Shown here piece after piece: positions 9,401 to 16,855 of a stretch of 64,000 nucleotides of DNA (positions within the stretch are counted from its first letter, which is position 1; every line of letters begins with the position of its first letter). This DNA is from SABY01 sp964523795 (GTDB lineage Bacteria > Bacteroidota > Bacteroidia > Bacteroidales > 4484-276). The stretch covers positions 62,001 to 126,000 of the forward strand of contig CAZGAO010000002.1 of the NCBI GenBank assembly GCA_964523795.1. Direction: 5' to 3'. A program made the translations under genes and the position numbers. The notes below the pieces were generated by a model. That model was not told the origin of the DNA and made no database searches. It saw only the letters and a program-made list of their open reading frames with translations.

Positions 9401-10262
9401 TTCTGATGAACTTGATGATGCCTTTGAGAAATTAGAAGGCGTTATCGATAAAAAGGTGAAGGATCTTTTGATAATTGAAGACGAGGAATTGCTGCGCAAA
9501 CAAATTATTGATATTATCGGGCGCGAAGATGTTGAGCCTGTTGGAGTAGCCACAGGCAACGAAGCTATCCGTTTGCTTCGCGAAAAGGTGTTCGATTGTG
9601 TGGTACTCGATCTTGGTTTGCCTGATATGACGGGCTTTGAGTTGTTGCAAAAAGTGGAGGAAGATAAATCCATTGTTTTGCCACCGGTAATTATTTACAC
9701 CGGTAGAGACCTGAGTCGCGAAGAAACCAATCAACTGAAGAAGTATGCCGAGTCTATTATTATTAAAGGTGTAAAATCTGAAGAACGACTGCTCGACGAA
9801 ACTGCTTTATTCCTGCATCGGATAGTTGACCATTTGCCCAGAAATAAGCAGGAAATCATCAGTTCGCTTCACGACAAGGATGCAATTTTCAGAAATAAAA
9901 AGGTGCTACTTGTGGACGATGATATGCGAAACCTCTTTGCGATGTCTAAAATTCTTGACGATAAGCAAATGGTGATTGTGGAAGCTGAAAATGGCCGGGT
10001 GGCACTGCAAAAACTGGAAAAAGAAAAATCCGTTGATTTGATTTTAATGGATATTATGATGCCGGTAATGGATGGTTATCAGGCCATCAGCGAAATACGA
10101 AGGATGCCGGCTTTCAAATCAGTTCCCATTATTGCCATCACTGCCAAAGCAATGAAAGATGATTACGAAAAATGTATTGCTGCCGGAGCCAACGACTATC
10201 TTACCAAGCCCGTTGATATTGATAAGCTCATCTCGCTGATGCGGGTATGGTTGCATAAGTAA
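6444..10262 (+). CDS. Hybrid histidine kinase: TM-HAMP-GAF-HisKA-HATPase-REC-REC-REC
   Basis: A 1272-residue inner-membrane sensor kinase. Helices at about 14-34 and 208-230 enclose an extracytoplasmic four-helix-type sensor region. A HAMP segment (about 232-285), a GAF domain (about 355-490) and a heptad-rich coiled coil containing a near-repeat (QQEELRVSNEELEEQ / QQEELRVINEELEEK) follow. The HisKA box is MSHELRTPLN with phospho-acceptor His599. ATPase motifs are NLISNAIKFTQDG, DTGIGIP and GGTGLGLSIS. Three receiver domains follow, with phospho-acceptor Asp934 (LDIKLPGMDG), Asp1056 (LDLGLPDMTG) and Asp1203 (MDIMMPVMDG). No DNA-binding domain is fused, so phosphate is probably relayed to a partner or used to tune kinase output. 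The stop codon runs directly into a tandem-repeat array. Confidence 0.94.
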   Translation: MMKKWLANLSISHKLNVITIVAVLSIILMGLAANYFYRTARVLTVIINSERLHTLNFQLGIEDFYHYLQNSDSSLIQSSIAHIEDANRMADVFGNSQVLAETKSNREFAQILFEVLSEGMNHDYANAKMMVNRINLLLMLDNQELRHATELAAEGARKGEQIVAIIKDYASNPSDEKINKLQSAVNDIHGFYAIFAQAISQINSFANRLLIWGIVLITIFLATITILFSTFISRLFTGSVFQIIDNFKEIVKGNLDENIELNSKDEMGLLAENFTLMQQSLNEVVGKMQKIASGDYSVTIVPKSEKDRLSQSLNTMTQALRIAAADNQKQNWMKSGQNTLNEKLRGDKDLMELTSEAIGYLAEYLQVQMATVYIFDEDDHKLKLYGSYAFTKRKSLNDSFEIGQGLVGQAAFGRQAISVSRLPDDYTRISSSTGDMQPRHLLVFPLVYDNELTGVIELASIDELEAAKLEFLNSVSTQISIAINSARARVKLRNLLRQTREQADELQTQQEELRVSNEELEEQTKALKESEKEMQAQQEELRVINEELEEKTHSLELQKKEIGDKNTDLTIMKENLEDKAKELEITSKYKSEFLSSMSHELRTPLNSLLILSKNLLQNKKGNLVQDQLESIEIIRKSGNDLLNLINEILDLSKIESGKMSLNIEDIRFEELAGNVKTNFDHVVAEKHLHLNVQIDPALPAKVQTDIIRLEQVIRNLISNAIKFTQDGTISVDFKPAPADISYKNPAIVPSRYFAISVSDTGIGIPIDKQRVIFEAFQQADGSTSRKYGGTGLGLSISSEIAKLFKGEIHLKSEPGKGSVFTLVLPLNCTDVIKSDNTVIGIDPAESTLKKPEITEQKLLQFLNSSPAASASIDDDRDKLSRNDRIILVIEDDLNFARVLRSQCHEKKFRFLHAVSGENGLAMAAKYMPDAIILDIKLPGMDGIAVLEHIKENPKIRHIPIHMMSALEETLDVYQKGAIGYLSKPIDSDELDDAFEKLEGVIDKKVKDLLIIEDEELLRKQIIDIIGREDVEPVGVATGNEAIRLLREKVFDCVVLDLGLPDMTGFELLQKVEEDKSIVLPPVIIYTGRDLSREETNQLKKYAESIIIKGVKSEERLLDETALFLHRIVDHLPRNKQEIISSLHDKDAIFRNKKVLLVDDDMRNLFAMSKILDDKQMVIVEAENGRVALQKLEKEKSVDLILMDIMMPVMDGYQAISEIRRMPAFKSVPIIAITAKAMKDDYEKCIAAGANDYLTKPVDIDKLISLMRVWLHK

Positions 10263-10350
10263 AGTAAAAAGTAAATAGTAGATAGTAAATAGTAGATAGT
10301 AAATAGTAGATAGTAAAAAGTAGGTAGTAGCTAATAAATAGTAGACAGTT
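10262..10350. repeat. Tandem array of a 14-bp unit (GTAGATAGTAAATA), left copy
   Basis: About six degenerate copies of GTAGATAGTAAATA begin right at the kinase stop codon. The same array type recurs at 11253-11345, so the zeta-toxin pair is bracketed by two arrays in the same orientation. Confidence 0.85.
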
Positions 10351-10390
10351 GTGGGTAATATTGAGAGCGCTCCAAATTCAAATTAAGCCG

Positions 10391-10398
10391 TATCTTTG
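10391..10398 (+). promoter_or_regulatory. -7 box for the zeta-toxin-like gene
   Basis: TATCTTTG matches TAnnTTTG exactly and ends only 6 bp before the ATG at 10405. Transcription would then start at or next to the start codon, suggesting a leaderless mRNA. No good -33 is seen. Confidence 0.5.
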
Positions 10399-10404
10399 TG
10401 ATAG

Positions 10405-10980
10405 ATGAAAAAGATTTACATCATAGCAGGTTGTAACGGAGCAGGGAAAACCACTGCTTCTTATACTATTCTACCGGAGATTCTTGACTGCAAAGAATTT
10501 GTCAATGCGGATGAAATTGCCAAAGGTATTTCTCCTTTTTAACCAGAGAAAGCTGGAATTGAAGCAGGCAGGTTGATGTTGAAAAGGATTAAAAAATTGT
10601 TGGATTCGGGAGAAAGTTTTGCCTTTGAAACTACTCTTTCAACTAGAAGCTATGTTCAGTTTATTGAAAGAGCAAGACAATTAGACTATCAAGTGACTTG
10701 TTTGTTTTTCTGGCTTGATTCAGAAGAATTAGCCATTTCAAGAGTTGAAACTAGAGTAAAAGAAGGAGGTCACCACATTCCGGAAGATGTTATCAGAAGA
10801 AGGTATAAAAGTGGTTTGAAGTATTTTTTCAACCTATTTCTTGACAAGGTGGACAACTGGCTATTTGTAAACAATTCAGGGGATACTTATGAAATAATAG
10901 CCGAAGGAGCATTGAATGAAGAAACAATCAATAATGTTAAACAATGGAAAGAATTAAAAAGGAATTATTATGGGAACTAA
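10405..10980 (+). pseudogene. Zeta-toxin-like P-loop kinase gene with an in-frame stop codon
   Basis: Reading from the ATG at 10405 gives MKKIYIIAGCNGAGKTTASY (P-loop GCNGAGKTT), then the family's NADEIAKGISPF. A TAA then falls at 10540-10542 in the same frame (codon 46), followed by PEKAGIEAGRLMLKRIKKLL and the rest of the domain. Family members usually have a residue such as Gln or Asn at this point, so a single C-to-T change (CAA to TAA) would explain the stop. Motifs after it are conserved: FAFETTLS (substrate loop), FFWLDSEELAISRV and HHIPEDVIRRRYKSGL. Apart from that codon the gene is intact (191 codons), so the inactivation may be recent, a sequencing error, or a read-through case. Zeta toxins phosphorylate UDP-N-acetylglucosamine and block wall synthesis; whether this relative does so is not known. 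The 3' end overlaps the small partner gene by 11 bp. Confidence 0.78.
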
Positions 10981-11161
10981 AGAACAATTGAAAGAGGAAA
11001 GGGATAGAATAGTCAAAGGCCTAGAAGAAACCTACAGAAGGCTTATCGAATACAAAAAACAAAAGAAAAGTCCGATGATTGTGGTAAGGAACGGAAAAAT
11101 TGTAGCGATTGACCCAAATGAAATACTACCCACAACACTTTATAAGCGTAATGCCGGCTGA
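10970..11161 (+). CDS. Small partner protein of the zeta-like toxin (putative antitoxin)
   Basis: A 63-residue protein starting MGTKEQLKEERDRIVKGLEE. The N-terminal half is charged and helical. The C-terminal half has a short beta-like stretch (MIVVRNGKIVAIDPNEI). It overlaps the 3' end of the zeta-like gene by 11 bp, the arrangement expected of a translationally coupled toxin and antitoxin. I do not recognise a named antitoxin family, so the role rests on position and size only. It remains intact although the toxin reading frame is broken, which fits a decaying module where toxin loss comes first. It follows the toxin, whereas classical epsilon antitoxins precede zeta. Confidence 0.6.
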   Translation: MGTKEQLKEERDRIVKGLEETYRRLIEYKKQKKSPMIVVRNGKIVAIDPNEILPTTLYKRNAG

Positions 11162-11252
11162 ACTGCTAAAATTGAGCATTTTTTCTCTTAAGAAATTTCG
11201 CGGTGGGCGAACAGTGAATCACTCCGAAATCCCGCACTACGCTTATACTTGA

Positions 11253-11345
11253 CCGTAGATAGTAGATAGTAAATAGTAAAAAGTAAATAGTAGATAGTAA
11301 ATAGTAGATAGTAAATAGTAGGTAGTAAATAGTTGGTAGGTATTA
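11253..11345. repeat. Tandem array of the 14-bp unit, right copy
   Basis: About six degenerate copies of GTAGATAGTAAATA, same orientation as the array at 10262-10350. The arrays may mark the ends of an inserted module, or a repeat tract split by the insertion. Confidence 0.85.
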
Positions 11346-11420
11346 GTTAATGACAACATGGGATGTAAAGGTGTGCAACTCGCGCCGGACCATCGGGAGA
11401 ATATCAGAAAAATTAACCAC

Positions 11421-11463
11421 GAATAACGAATAACGAATAACGGATAACGATTAACAGATAACA
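11421..11463. repeat. Tandem 7-9 bp repeat (GAATAAC-type) upstream of the kinase gene
   Basis: Three GAATAAC units followed by GGATAAC, GATTAAC and AGATAAC run to 2 bp before the ATG at 11466. The array therefore occupies the ribosome-binding region, and its copy number could affect translation. Confidence 0.75.
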
Positions 11464-11465
11464 AA

Positions 11466-13058
11466 ATGACCATCGTGAAACCAAAAATACTGATAGTTGA
11501 CGATCTGATCGAAAATCTGATTGCACTCGAAAAACTACTCGAAGATCTGGATGTCGGCTTTGTGCGGGCACAATCAGGAAACGAAGGCCTGATTCAGGCT
11601 TTGAAGCATGATTATGTCCTGGCCATTGTTGATGTGCAAATGCCCGGAATGGATGGCTTTGAGATGGTTTCGATAATGCACGAAAGCCGAAAAACAAGCT
11701 ACATTCCTGTGATATTTGTTTCGGCCATTTTTCGTAAAACCGATCATATTGTTCGTGGCATCGAAAGTGGTGCTATCGACTTTATCTCAAAACCTATCAA
11801 CGATGATGTACTTCGTGGAAAGGTGAAGCTCTTTATCGAGATGTATCACAAGAAAATGGAACGCGAAAATCTGATTGTCCAGTTAGAACAAACCCGCGAA
11901 CGATTAGAACTGGAAAAAGCAAAGGCCGAAAATGCGACCCGCGCCAAGTCGATGTTCCTGGCCAGCATGAGCCACGAAATACGCACACCGCTCAACGGGA
12001 TAATCGGCATGATCGAAATACTCAAGGCTTCCGACAACAATCCTAAGCACTGCGAATACCTTGAGATCATCGAAATATCGGCCGATAATCTTTTGAATAT
12101 CATCAACGATATTCTCGACTTTTCCAAAATAGAATCCGACCAAATCGAACTCGAAGAAATTCCCTTCGACATCAGAATGGAAGTAGAAAGTGTAGTAAAA
12201 TTGCTCCACCTGAAAGCCTCAAGCAAGGGACTGGTTTTTAATGCCGAAGTTGCTGATGATGTGCCTGTTGGTTTAATAGGGGATCCGGTGCGGCTAAAGC
12301 AAATATTAATTAATCTGATCAACAACGCTATAAAATTTACCGATGTTGGCTACGTGAAAACACAGCTCGAAATCAAACAGATCCAGGGCGACGAGATACT
12401 GCTATACTGCGGTGTTTCCGACAGTGGAATTGGCATTTCCAATGACGAGCAGGTGCGACTTTTTAAAGCCTTTTCGCAAACTGATAAATCTACCAGCCGC
12501 AAGTATGGTGGAAGCGGGCTTGGACTGGCCATCTCTAAAAAACTTACCGGACTTATGCAGGGTCAGATAGGAGTAAAAAGCCGTAAGGGCGAAGGATCAA
12601 CGTTTTGGTTTACCTTCCGCATGAAAATAGCCAGGGATTTATTGACGGCTAAGACGAAAAAAACAAAGATTAACCAGGCTTCAGCAAAGTCACTCAATGT
12701 GCTGCTGGTCGATGATAATGCTATCAACCGCAAGGTGGCTATGTTTACACTTCAAAAACTGGGGCATCGTGTCGAGTCGGCTGTGGATGGTAAGGAGGCG
12801 GTTGATAAATATACCCAGGGCGATTACGATGTAATTCTTATGGATGTCCAAATGCCGGTGATGGATGGATACGAAGCTACTGCCGCGATACGAAGCCTGC
12901 AGGAAGACCCCGACAGGCCTCAGTCAAGGATTGTTGCCATGACGGCCAATGCCGAAAAAGGGGAAATGGAGAAATGTATCGAACTGGGTATGGACGACTA
13001 TATTAGCAAACCCTTTAAAAGTGAAGACCTCGAAAAAAAATTGAAACATCCTATATGA
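11466..13058 (+). CDS. Soluble hybrid histidine kinase: REC-HisKA-HATPase-REC
   Basis: A 530-residue cytoplasmic kinase without membrane helices. The N-terminal receiver domain has its phospho-acceptor at Asp56 (VDVQMPGMDG). A short coiled coil (about 125-158) leads to the HisKA box MSHEIRTPLNGIIGMIE with phospho-acceptor His170. The ATPase motifs are NLINNAIKFTDVG, DSGIGIS and GGSGLGLAIS. A C-terminal receiver has its acceptor at Asp460 (MDVQMPVMDG). The arrangement suggests that an upstream kinase controls it through the first receiver, plausibly the hybrid kinase at 6444-10262, with output through the second. That link is inference from proximity. It starts 2 bp after a tandem-repeat array and is followed by thrS on the same strand with its own promoter. 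Confidence 0.92.
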   Translation: MTIVKPKILIVDDLIENLIALEKLLEDLDVGFVRAQSGNEGLIQALKHDYVLAIVDVQMPGMDGFEMVSIMHESRKTSYIPVIFVSAIFRKTDHIVRGIESGAIDFISKPINDDVLRGKVKLFIEMYHKKMERENLIVQLEQTRERLELEKAKAENATRAKSMFLASMSHEIRTPLNGIIGMIEILKASDNNPKHCEYLEIIEISADNLLNIINDILDFSKIESDQIELEEIPFDIRMEVESVVKLLHLKASSKGLVFNAEVADDVPVGLIGDPVRLKQILINLINNAIKFTDVGYVKTQLEIKQIQGDEILLYCGVSDSGIGISNDEQVRLFKAFSQTDKSTSRKYGGSGLGLAISKKLTGLMQGQIGVKSRKGEGSTFWFTFRMKIARDLLTAKTKKTKINQASAKSLNVLLVDDNAINRKVAMFTLQKLGHRVESAVDGKEAVDKYTQGDYDVILMDVQMPVMDGYEATAAIRSLQEDPDRPQSRIVAMTANAEKGEMEKCIELGMDDYISKPFKSEDLEKKLKHPI

Positions 13059-13102
13059 TACCTGTTTTCAAATATTAAGATATTTTTAAGGCATCGTCTT
13101 TA

Positions 13103-13129
13103 TTGCTTATTACAATAATATTACCTTTG
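13103..13129 (+). promoter_or_regulatory. Promoter of the thrS cluster
   Basis: TACCTTTG at 13122-13129 is an exact -7 match. A TTG at 13103-13105 lies 16 bp before it and may serve as the -33. The predicted start of transcription lies about 25 bp before the thrS ATG. Confidence 0.6.
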
Positions 13130-13160
13130 CGCCCAATTTTGAATTTTGAGCCATACTATT

Positions 13161-15098
13161 ATGATCAATATAACATTACCAGACAATACTGTAAAACAAT
13201 TCGAATCGGGCGTTACCGGTTTGGATATTGCCAAGAGTATTAGCGAGGGTTTAGCACGCAATGTTCTTTCGGTAAAAGTAAACGAAGAAGTCTGGGATGC
13301 TACCCGTCCTATTCGTCAGGATGCCCATATCCGATTGTTCACCTGGAACGACACCGAGGGCAAAGCCACCATGTGGCATTCGTCGGCGCACCTGATGGCC
13401 GAAGCCGTCGAAGAGCTATTTCCCGGAGCTAAGTTTGGTATCGGCCCCAATATCGAAAATGGTTTTTATTATGATGTGGATACCGGCGATCGGGTAATCA
13501 CCGATGCCGACCTTCCCAAAATCGAAAAGAAGATGAAGGAGATGGCCAAGCAGAAACAAACCTTCGCACGTAAGGATGTTTCTAAAAAAGAAGCCATCAA
13601 TTATTTTGATAAAAAAGGCGACGAGTACAAACTTGAATTGATCGATGAACTCGAAGATGGCAAGATTACCTTTTACGAGTCGGGCAATTTTGTAGATCTT
13701 TGTCGCGGCCCCCACATTCCCAATACCGGTTTTATCAAAGCCATAAAACTTACCAGCATTGCCGGTGCCTACTGGCGCGGCGACGAAAAGCGCAAACAGC
13801 TTACGCGTATTTATGGTATCACCTTTCCTAAAAATAAAGAACTCGAAGATTATCTCCAGTTTTTGGAGGAAGCCAAAAAACGCGATCACCGCCGTTTGGG
13901 CAAAGATCTCGAGATATTTACTTTTTCTCAAAAAGTGGGCTCAGGCCTGCCGCTGTGGTTACCCAAGGGTGCTGAGTTGCGCGAGCGCTTAGAATCATTT
14001 TTGAAGAAAGTGCAGAAAGAAGCCGGTTACGATCCGGTAATCTCCCCACACATTGGAAATGTGGAGCTTTACAAAACTTCAGGTCACTATCAAAAATATG
14101 GTCAGGAATCCTTCAGGACTATCACCACGCCTGTTGAAGGCGAGGAGTTTTTTCTGAAGCCCATGAATTGCCCGCACCATTGCGAGATTTACAAATACAA
14201 GCCCCACTCGTACAAAGACCTCCCCATCCGCTATGCCGAATTTGGTACCGTTTATCGCTACGAGCAAAGCGGCGAGTTGCATGGCCTTACCCGCGTTAGA
14301 GGTTTTACCCAGGATGATGCTCATATTTTTTGTACGCCCGATCAGGTAAAATCGGAGTTTATCGGAGTGATGAAGATTGTGATGAAAATTTTTAAGGCTC
14401 TCGACTTTGATAATTTTGTTACCCAAATTTCGCTACGCGATCCTGAGGACAAAGAAAAATACATTGGCACCGACGAGAACTGGGAAAAGGCCGAAAGAGC
14501 GATTATGGAAGTAGCCGAGGAATCGGGACTGGAAACCGTGGTTGCTTATGGCGAAGCTGCCTTTTACGGCCCCAAGATGGATTTTATGGTTAAGGATGCT
14601 TTAGGACGCAGTTGGCAATTGGGTACTATTCAGGTGGATTACAATTTACCTGATCGTTTCGAGCTGGAATATGTAGGTAGCGATAACGAAAAGCATCGAC
14701 CGGTGATGATTCATCGTGCGCCCTTTGGTTCGATGGAGCGTTTTGTGGCCGTGCTTATCGAGCATTGCGCCGGCAAATTCCCGCTATGGCTTGCACCCAC
14801 TCAGGCTATCCTGTTGCCTATCAGCGAAAAGTATAATAGCTATGCAGAAAAAGTTTTATCTTTGCTGAAAAATTTGGATATTCGTTGCGAATTGGATGAA
14901 CGCGGTGAAAAAACCGGGAAAAAGATTAGAGATGCCGAATTGATGAAGATACCTTTTATGATAATTGTTGGCGAAAAAGAAGAAAGCGAAAACACGATTT
15001 CGATTCGTAAGCAAGGAGAAGGAGATATGGGTTTATTCACCGTTGATTCATTTGCTGACTTAATAAATGATGAAATCAAAAAATTAATAACTAAGTAA
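13161..15098 (+). CDS. thrS: Threonine--tRNA ligase
   Basis: This enzyme charges tRNA-Thr with threonine in the cytoplasm. I place the start at the ATG at 13161 (MINITLPDNTVKQFESGVTG), giving 645 residues; an in-frame TTG at 13146 would add MSHTI but does not match the family N-terminus. Domains in order: TGS (about 1-61), the second additional (editing-like) domain with HSSAHLMAEAVEELFPGAKF, and the class II catalytic core with GSGLPLWLPKG, the zinc-ligand motif KPMNCPHHCEIYK, motif 2 (FGTVYRYEQSGELHGLTRVR) and motif 3 (HRAPFGSMERF). The anticodon-binding domain at the C-terminus contains LDERGEKTGKKIRDAEL. It heads the conserved thrS-infC-rpmI-rplT cluster. A -7 box upstream and another just after thrS suggest partly separate control. 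Confidence 0.97.
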   Translation: MINITLPDNTVKQFESGVTGLDIAKSISEGLARNVLSVKVNEEVWDATRPIRQDAHIRLFTWNDTEGKATMWHSSAHLMAEAVEELFPGAKFGIGPNIENGFYYDVDTGDRVITDADLPKIEKKMKEMAKQKQTFARKDVSKKEAINYFDKKGDEYKLELIDELEDGKITFYESGNFVDLCRGPHIPNTGFIKAIKLTSIAGAYWRGDEKRKQLTRIYGITFPKNKELEDYLQFLEEAKKRDHRRLGKDLEIFTFSQKVGSGLPLWLPKGAELRERLESFLKKVQKEAGYDPVISPHIGNVELYKTSGHYQKYGQESFRTITTPVEGEEFFLKPMNCPHHCEIYKYKPHSYKDLPIRYAEFGTVYRYEQSGELHGLTRVRGFTQDDAHIFCTPDQVKSEFIGVMKIVMKIFKALDFDNFVTQISLRDPEDKEKYIGTDENWEKAERAIMEVAEESGLETVVAYGEAAFYGPKMDFMVKDALGRSWQLGTIQVDYNLPDRFELEYVGSDNEKHRPVMIHRAPFGSMERFVAVLIEHCAGKFPLWLAPTQAILLPISEKYNSYAEKVLSLLKNLDIRCELDERGEKTGKKIRDAELMKIPFMIIVGEKEESENTISIRKQGEGDMGLFTVDSFADLINDEIKKLITK

Positions 15099-15125
15099 AT
15101 TCAGTCATTATCTAATTGCATTTTT

Positions 15126-15133
15126 TACTTTTG
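15126..15133 (+). promoter_or_regulatory. -7 box of an internal infC promoter
   Basis: TACTTTTG matches TAnnTTTG exactly. It lies in the 106-bp gap between thrS and infC, about 70 bp before the infC start, leaving room for a leader RNA. No convincing -33 at standard spacing. Confidence 0.5.
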
Positions 15134-15204
15134 CAAAACGAAATACAAAATAATAGATACATTTCCACAAACATATTTAGAAATTTAAAATAGGAGATTG
15201 AGTT

Positions 15205-15765
15205 ATAGCAACGCCATTTAACAGAAGATTTTCAGGAAGACGCCCCTTGAGGAGGCAAAAGCAAAATCCTCATAAAATCAACTGGGAAATAAAAGCACCC
15301 GTTGTGCGTGTAGTTGGTGAAAACGTTGAACAAGGGATATTTCCCATCAAGCAGGCACTCGAGCTCGCCGAACAATTAGAGCTTGACCTGGTAGAAATTT
15401 CACCCTCGGCCGTTCCGCCGGTTTGCCGCATTATCGAATACAAAAAGTTTCTTTACGATCAAAAGAAGAAGCAAAAAGAAATCAAGGCAAAATCGTCGAA
15501 GGTGGTTGTTAAAGAAATTCGCTTAGGGCCTAACACCGATGACCACGACTTCAATTTTAAACTGAGCCATGCCCGCAAGTTTCTCGAAGATGGTGCCAAA
15601 GTAAAAGTAGGGGTCTTTTTTAAAGGCCGCTCGATTGTTTACAAAGATAAGGGCGAGATACTTTTGCTAAGGCTTGCACAGGAACTCGAAGAAGTAGGCA
15701 AGGTGGAAAAAATGCCTAAGCTCGAAGGTAAGCGCATGATTATGATTATTGCACCAAAGAAATAA
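15205..15765 (+). CDS. infC: Translation initiation factor IF-3, AUA start
   Basis: IF-3 binds the 30S subunit and checks start-codon pairing. The reading frame after the stop at 15199-15201 runs GTT ATA GCA ACG CCA TTT, and no ATG or GTG occurs before the conserved IF-3 domain. The only sensible start is ATA at 15205, giving (M)ATPFNRRFSGRRPLRRQKQN and 186 residues. An AGGAG at 15192-15196 sits at a suitable distance. A TTG at 15247 would cut off the basic N-terminus. Family features are clear: an N-terminal domain with INWEIKAPVVRVVGENVEQG and VPPVCRIIEYKKFLYDQKKK, and a C-terminal domain with EIRLGPNTDDHDFNFKL and KVKVGVFFKGRSIVYK. Non-canonical starts are known for infC in other bacteria, where IF-3 represses its own translation, so the same control is likely here. 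Followed by rpmI and rplT. Confidence 0.9.
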   Translation: MATPFNRRFSGRRPLRRQKQNPHKINWEIKAPVVRVVGENVEQGIFPIKQALELAEQLELDLVEISPSAVPPVCRIIEYKKFLYDQKKKQKEIKAKSSKVVVKEIRLGPNTDDHDFNFKLSHARKFLEDGAKVKVGVFFKGRSIVYKDKGEILLLRLAQELEEVGKVEKMPKLEGKRMIMIIAPKK

Positions 15766-15803
15766 TTTTTTTCATTATTATAAATTCATTTAATACTTAA
15801 GTA

Positions 15804-15998
15804 ATGCCGAAGATGAAGACGAAGGCCAGTGCCAAAAAGAGGTTTACCTTTACAGGCACCGGTAAAATCAAAAGAAGACATGCTTACAAAAGTCACATCC
15901 TGACCAAAAAATCTAAAAAGCGTAAACGTAACCTGGGTTACTTTGCCATTGTAGATAAATCGGATGTGAGTAATGTAAAAGACATGCTCGTTAAGTAA
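15804..15998 (+). CDS. rpmI: 50S ribosomal protein L35
   Basis: A 64-residue basic protein, typical L35: it starts MPKMKTKASAKKRFTFTGTG, has the KIKRRHAYKSHILTKKSKKR basic core and ends DVSNVKDMLVK. It lies 38 bp after infC and 78 bp before rplT in the standard order, so it is surely part of the same operon. Confidence 0.97.
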   Translation: MPKMKTKASAKKRFTFTGTGKIKRRHAYKSHILTKKSKKRKRNLGYFAIVDKSDVSNVKDMLVK

Positions 15999-16076
15999 AT
16001 CACTTTTTATTAACTTGCGATGAGCAGAAAAGATCCCGACAGATGCGGGACGCTCTCGTAAAAAAACAAATTAACA

Positions 16077-16424
16077 ATGCCAAGATCAGTAAATGCAGTA
16101 GCATCGCGGGCACGCCGGAAAAAAATCCTTAATCGTGTAAAAGGACAATTTGGACGCCGCAAAAATGTGTGGACGGTAGCTAAGAATGCCTACGAAAAAG
16201 GGCAACAGTACGCTTACCGCGACCGCCGAAACAAGAAAAGAACTTTCCGTGGACTTTGGATACAGCGTATCAATGCCGGTGTTCGCCAATACGGACTTTC
16301 GTATTCCGTTTTTATGGGCATGCTCCACAAAAATAATATAGAGTTGAGTAGAAAAGTGCTGGCCGACCTGGCCATGAATCATCCTGCTGCTTTTAAAGCT
16401 GTGGTGGATGCCGTAAATAAATAG
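16077..16424 (+). CDS. rplT: 50S ribosomal protein L20
   Basis: A 115-residue basic protein needed for early 50S assembly. It starts MPRSVNAVASRARRKKILNR and carries the family motifs KGQFGRRKNVWTVAKNAYEK and RDRRNKKRTFRGLWIQRINA. It is the last gene of the thrS-infC-rpmI-rplT cluster. A small hairpin (TCCCG...CGGGA, 16035-16051) lies in the 78-bp spacer before it; L20 autoregulation is known in other bacteria, but I cannot show that this hairpin is its target. An intrinsic terminator follows. Confidence 0.97.
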   Translation: MPRSVNAVASRARRKKILNRVKGQFGRRKNVWTVAKNAYEKGQQYAYRDRRNKKRTFRGLWIQRINAGVRQYGLSYSVFMGMLHKNNIELSRKVLADLAMNHPAAFKAVVDAVNK

Positions 16425-16451
16425 CATCAAGTTTTTTGATGCCAAAATTCA

Positions 16452-16485
16452 AAAAGCAAGTTCGGGATTCGGACTTGCTTTTTTT
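16452..16485 (+). terminator. Intrinsic terminator after rplT
   Basis: AAGCAAGTTCG (16454-16464) pairs with CGGACTTGCTT (16470-16480) and is followed by a run of T. A weaker hairpin (GCATCAA/TTGATGC, 16424-16442) overlaps the rplT stop codon. Confidence 0.85.
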
Positions 16486-16556
16486 GTTGCATCGCTACAA
16501 TACTTTATTCCATTTCGGGAGTAAAGTCAAATTCTTTGGCATAGTGAGGTAATGTG

Positions 16557-16622
16557 GAGCGAAGCGACATCCTCGCCAAAGGCGGGATTGAGCGAAGCGA
16601 CATCCTCGCCAAAGGCGGGATT
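16557..16622. repeat. 33-bp unit repeated twice (GAGCGAAGCGACATCCTCGC...)
   Basis: Two identical units (16557-16589 and 16590-16622), each with a short CGCC...GGCG hairpin, and a third degenerate start at 16623. They lie in the 875-bp non-coding stretch between rplT and the next gene. Confidence 0.8.
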
Positions 16623-16659
16623 GAGCAAAGCATAATCCCGCCCTTGCGGGGACATTAGG

Positions 16660-16855
16660 GAATAGATTTCTCCCGGCAACACTTCCCCGAAAAAACGGGG
16701 CAGGCTGCTTCGCTGTGTGTTTTGGTCGAAATGACACCGGCCAGGGGCTTATTGGGGGTAGGGGAATCGGGCGCGAAGCACCTGATTCCCCTACCCCTCG
16801 GCCCGCTCCAACGGTGTCATTTCGATGCCGCAACTACGGCAGGAGAAATCTCATA
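16660..16855. repeat. Long imperfect inverted repeat of REP-like units
   Basis: The segment forms a large hairpin. TCGAAATGACACCG (16726-16739) pairs perfectly with 16812-16825, and GGGGTAGGGGAATC (16755-16768) with 16784-16797. The outer parts also mirror each other (AGATTTCTCCCGGCAA near 16666 against the reverse complement of GCAGGAGAAATCT near 16840). The arms resemble the TTTCTCC...TCGAAATGACA motif common between genes in Bacteroidetes. Short ORFs here are by-products of the repeat. Confidence 0.75.

Noticed and set aside
10262..11463. CRISPR array
   Set aside because: The repeats are contiguous, short (7-14 bp) and degenerate, with no spacers and no cas genes nearby.
13146..13160. TTG start for thrS
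   Set aside because: It gives five extra residues (MSHTI) not seen in the family; the ATG at 13161 matches the usual N-terminus and lies at a better distance from the -7 box.
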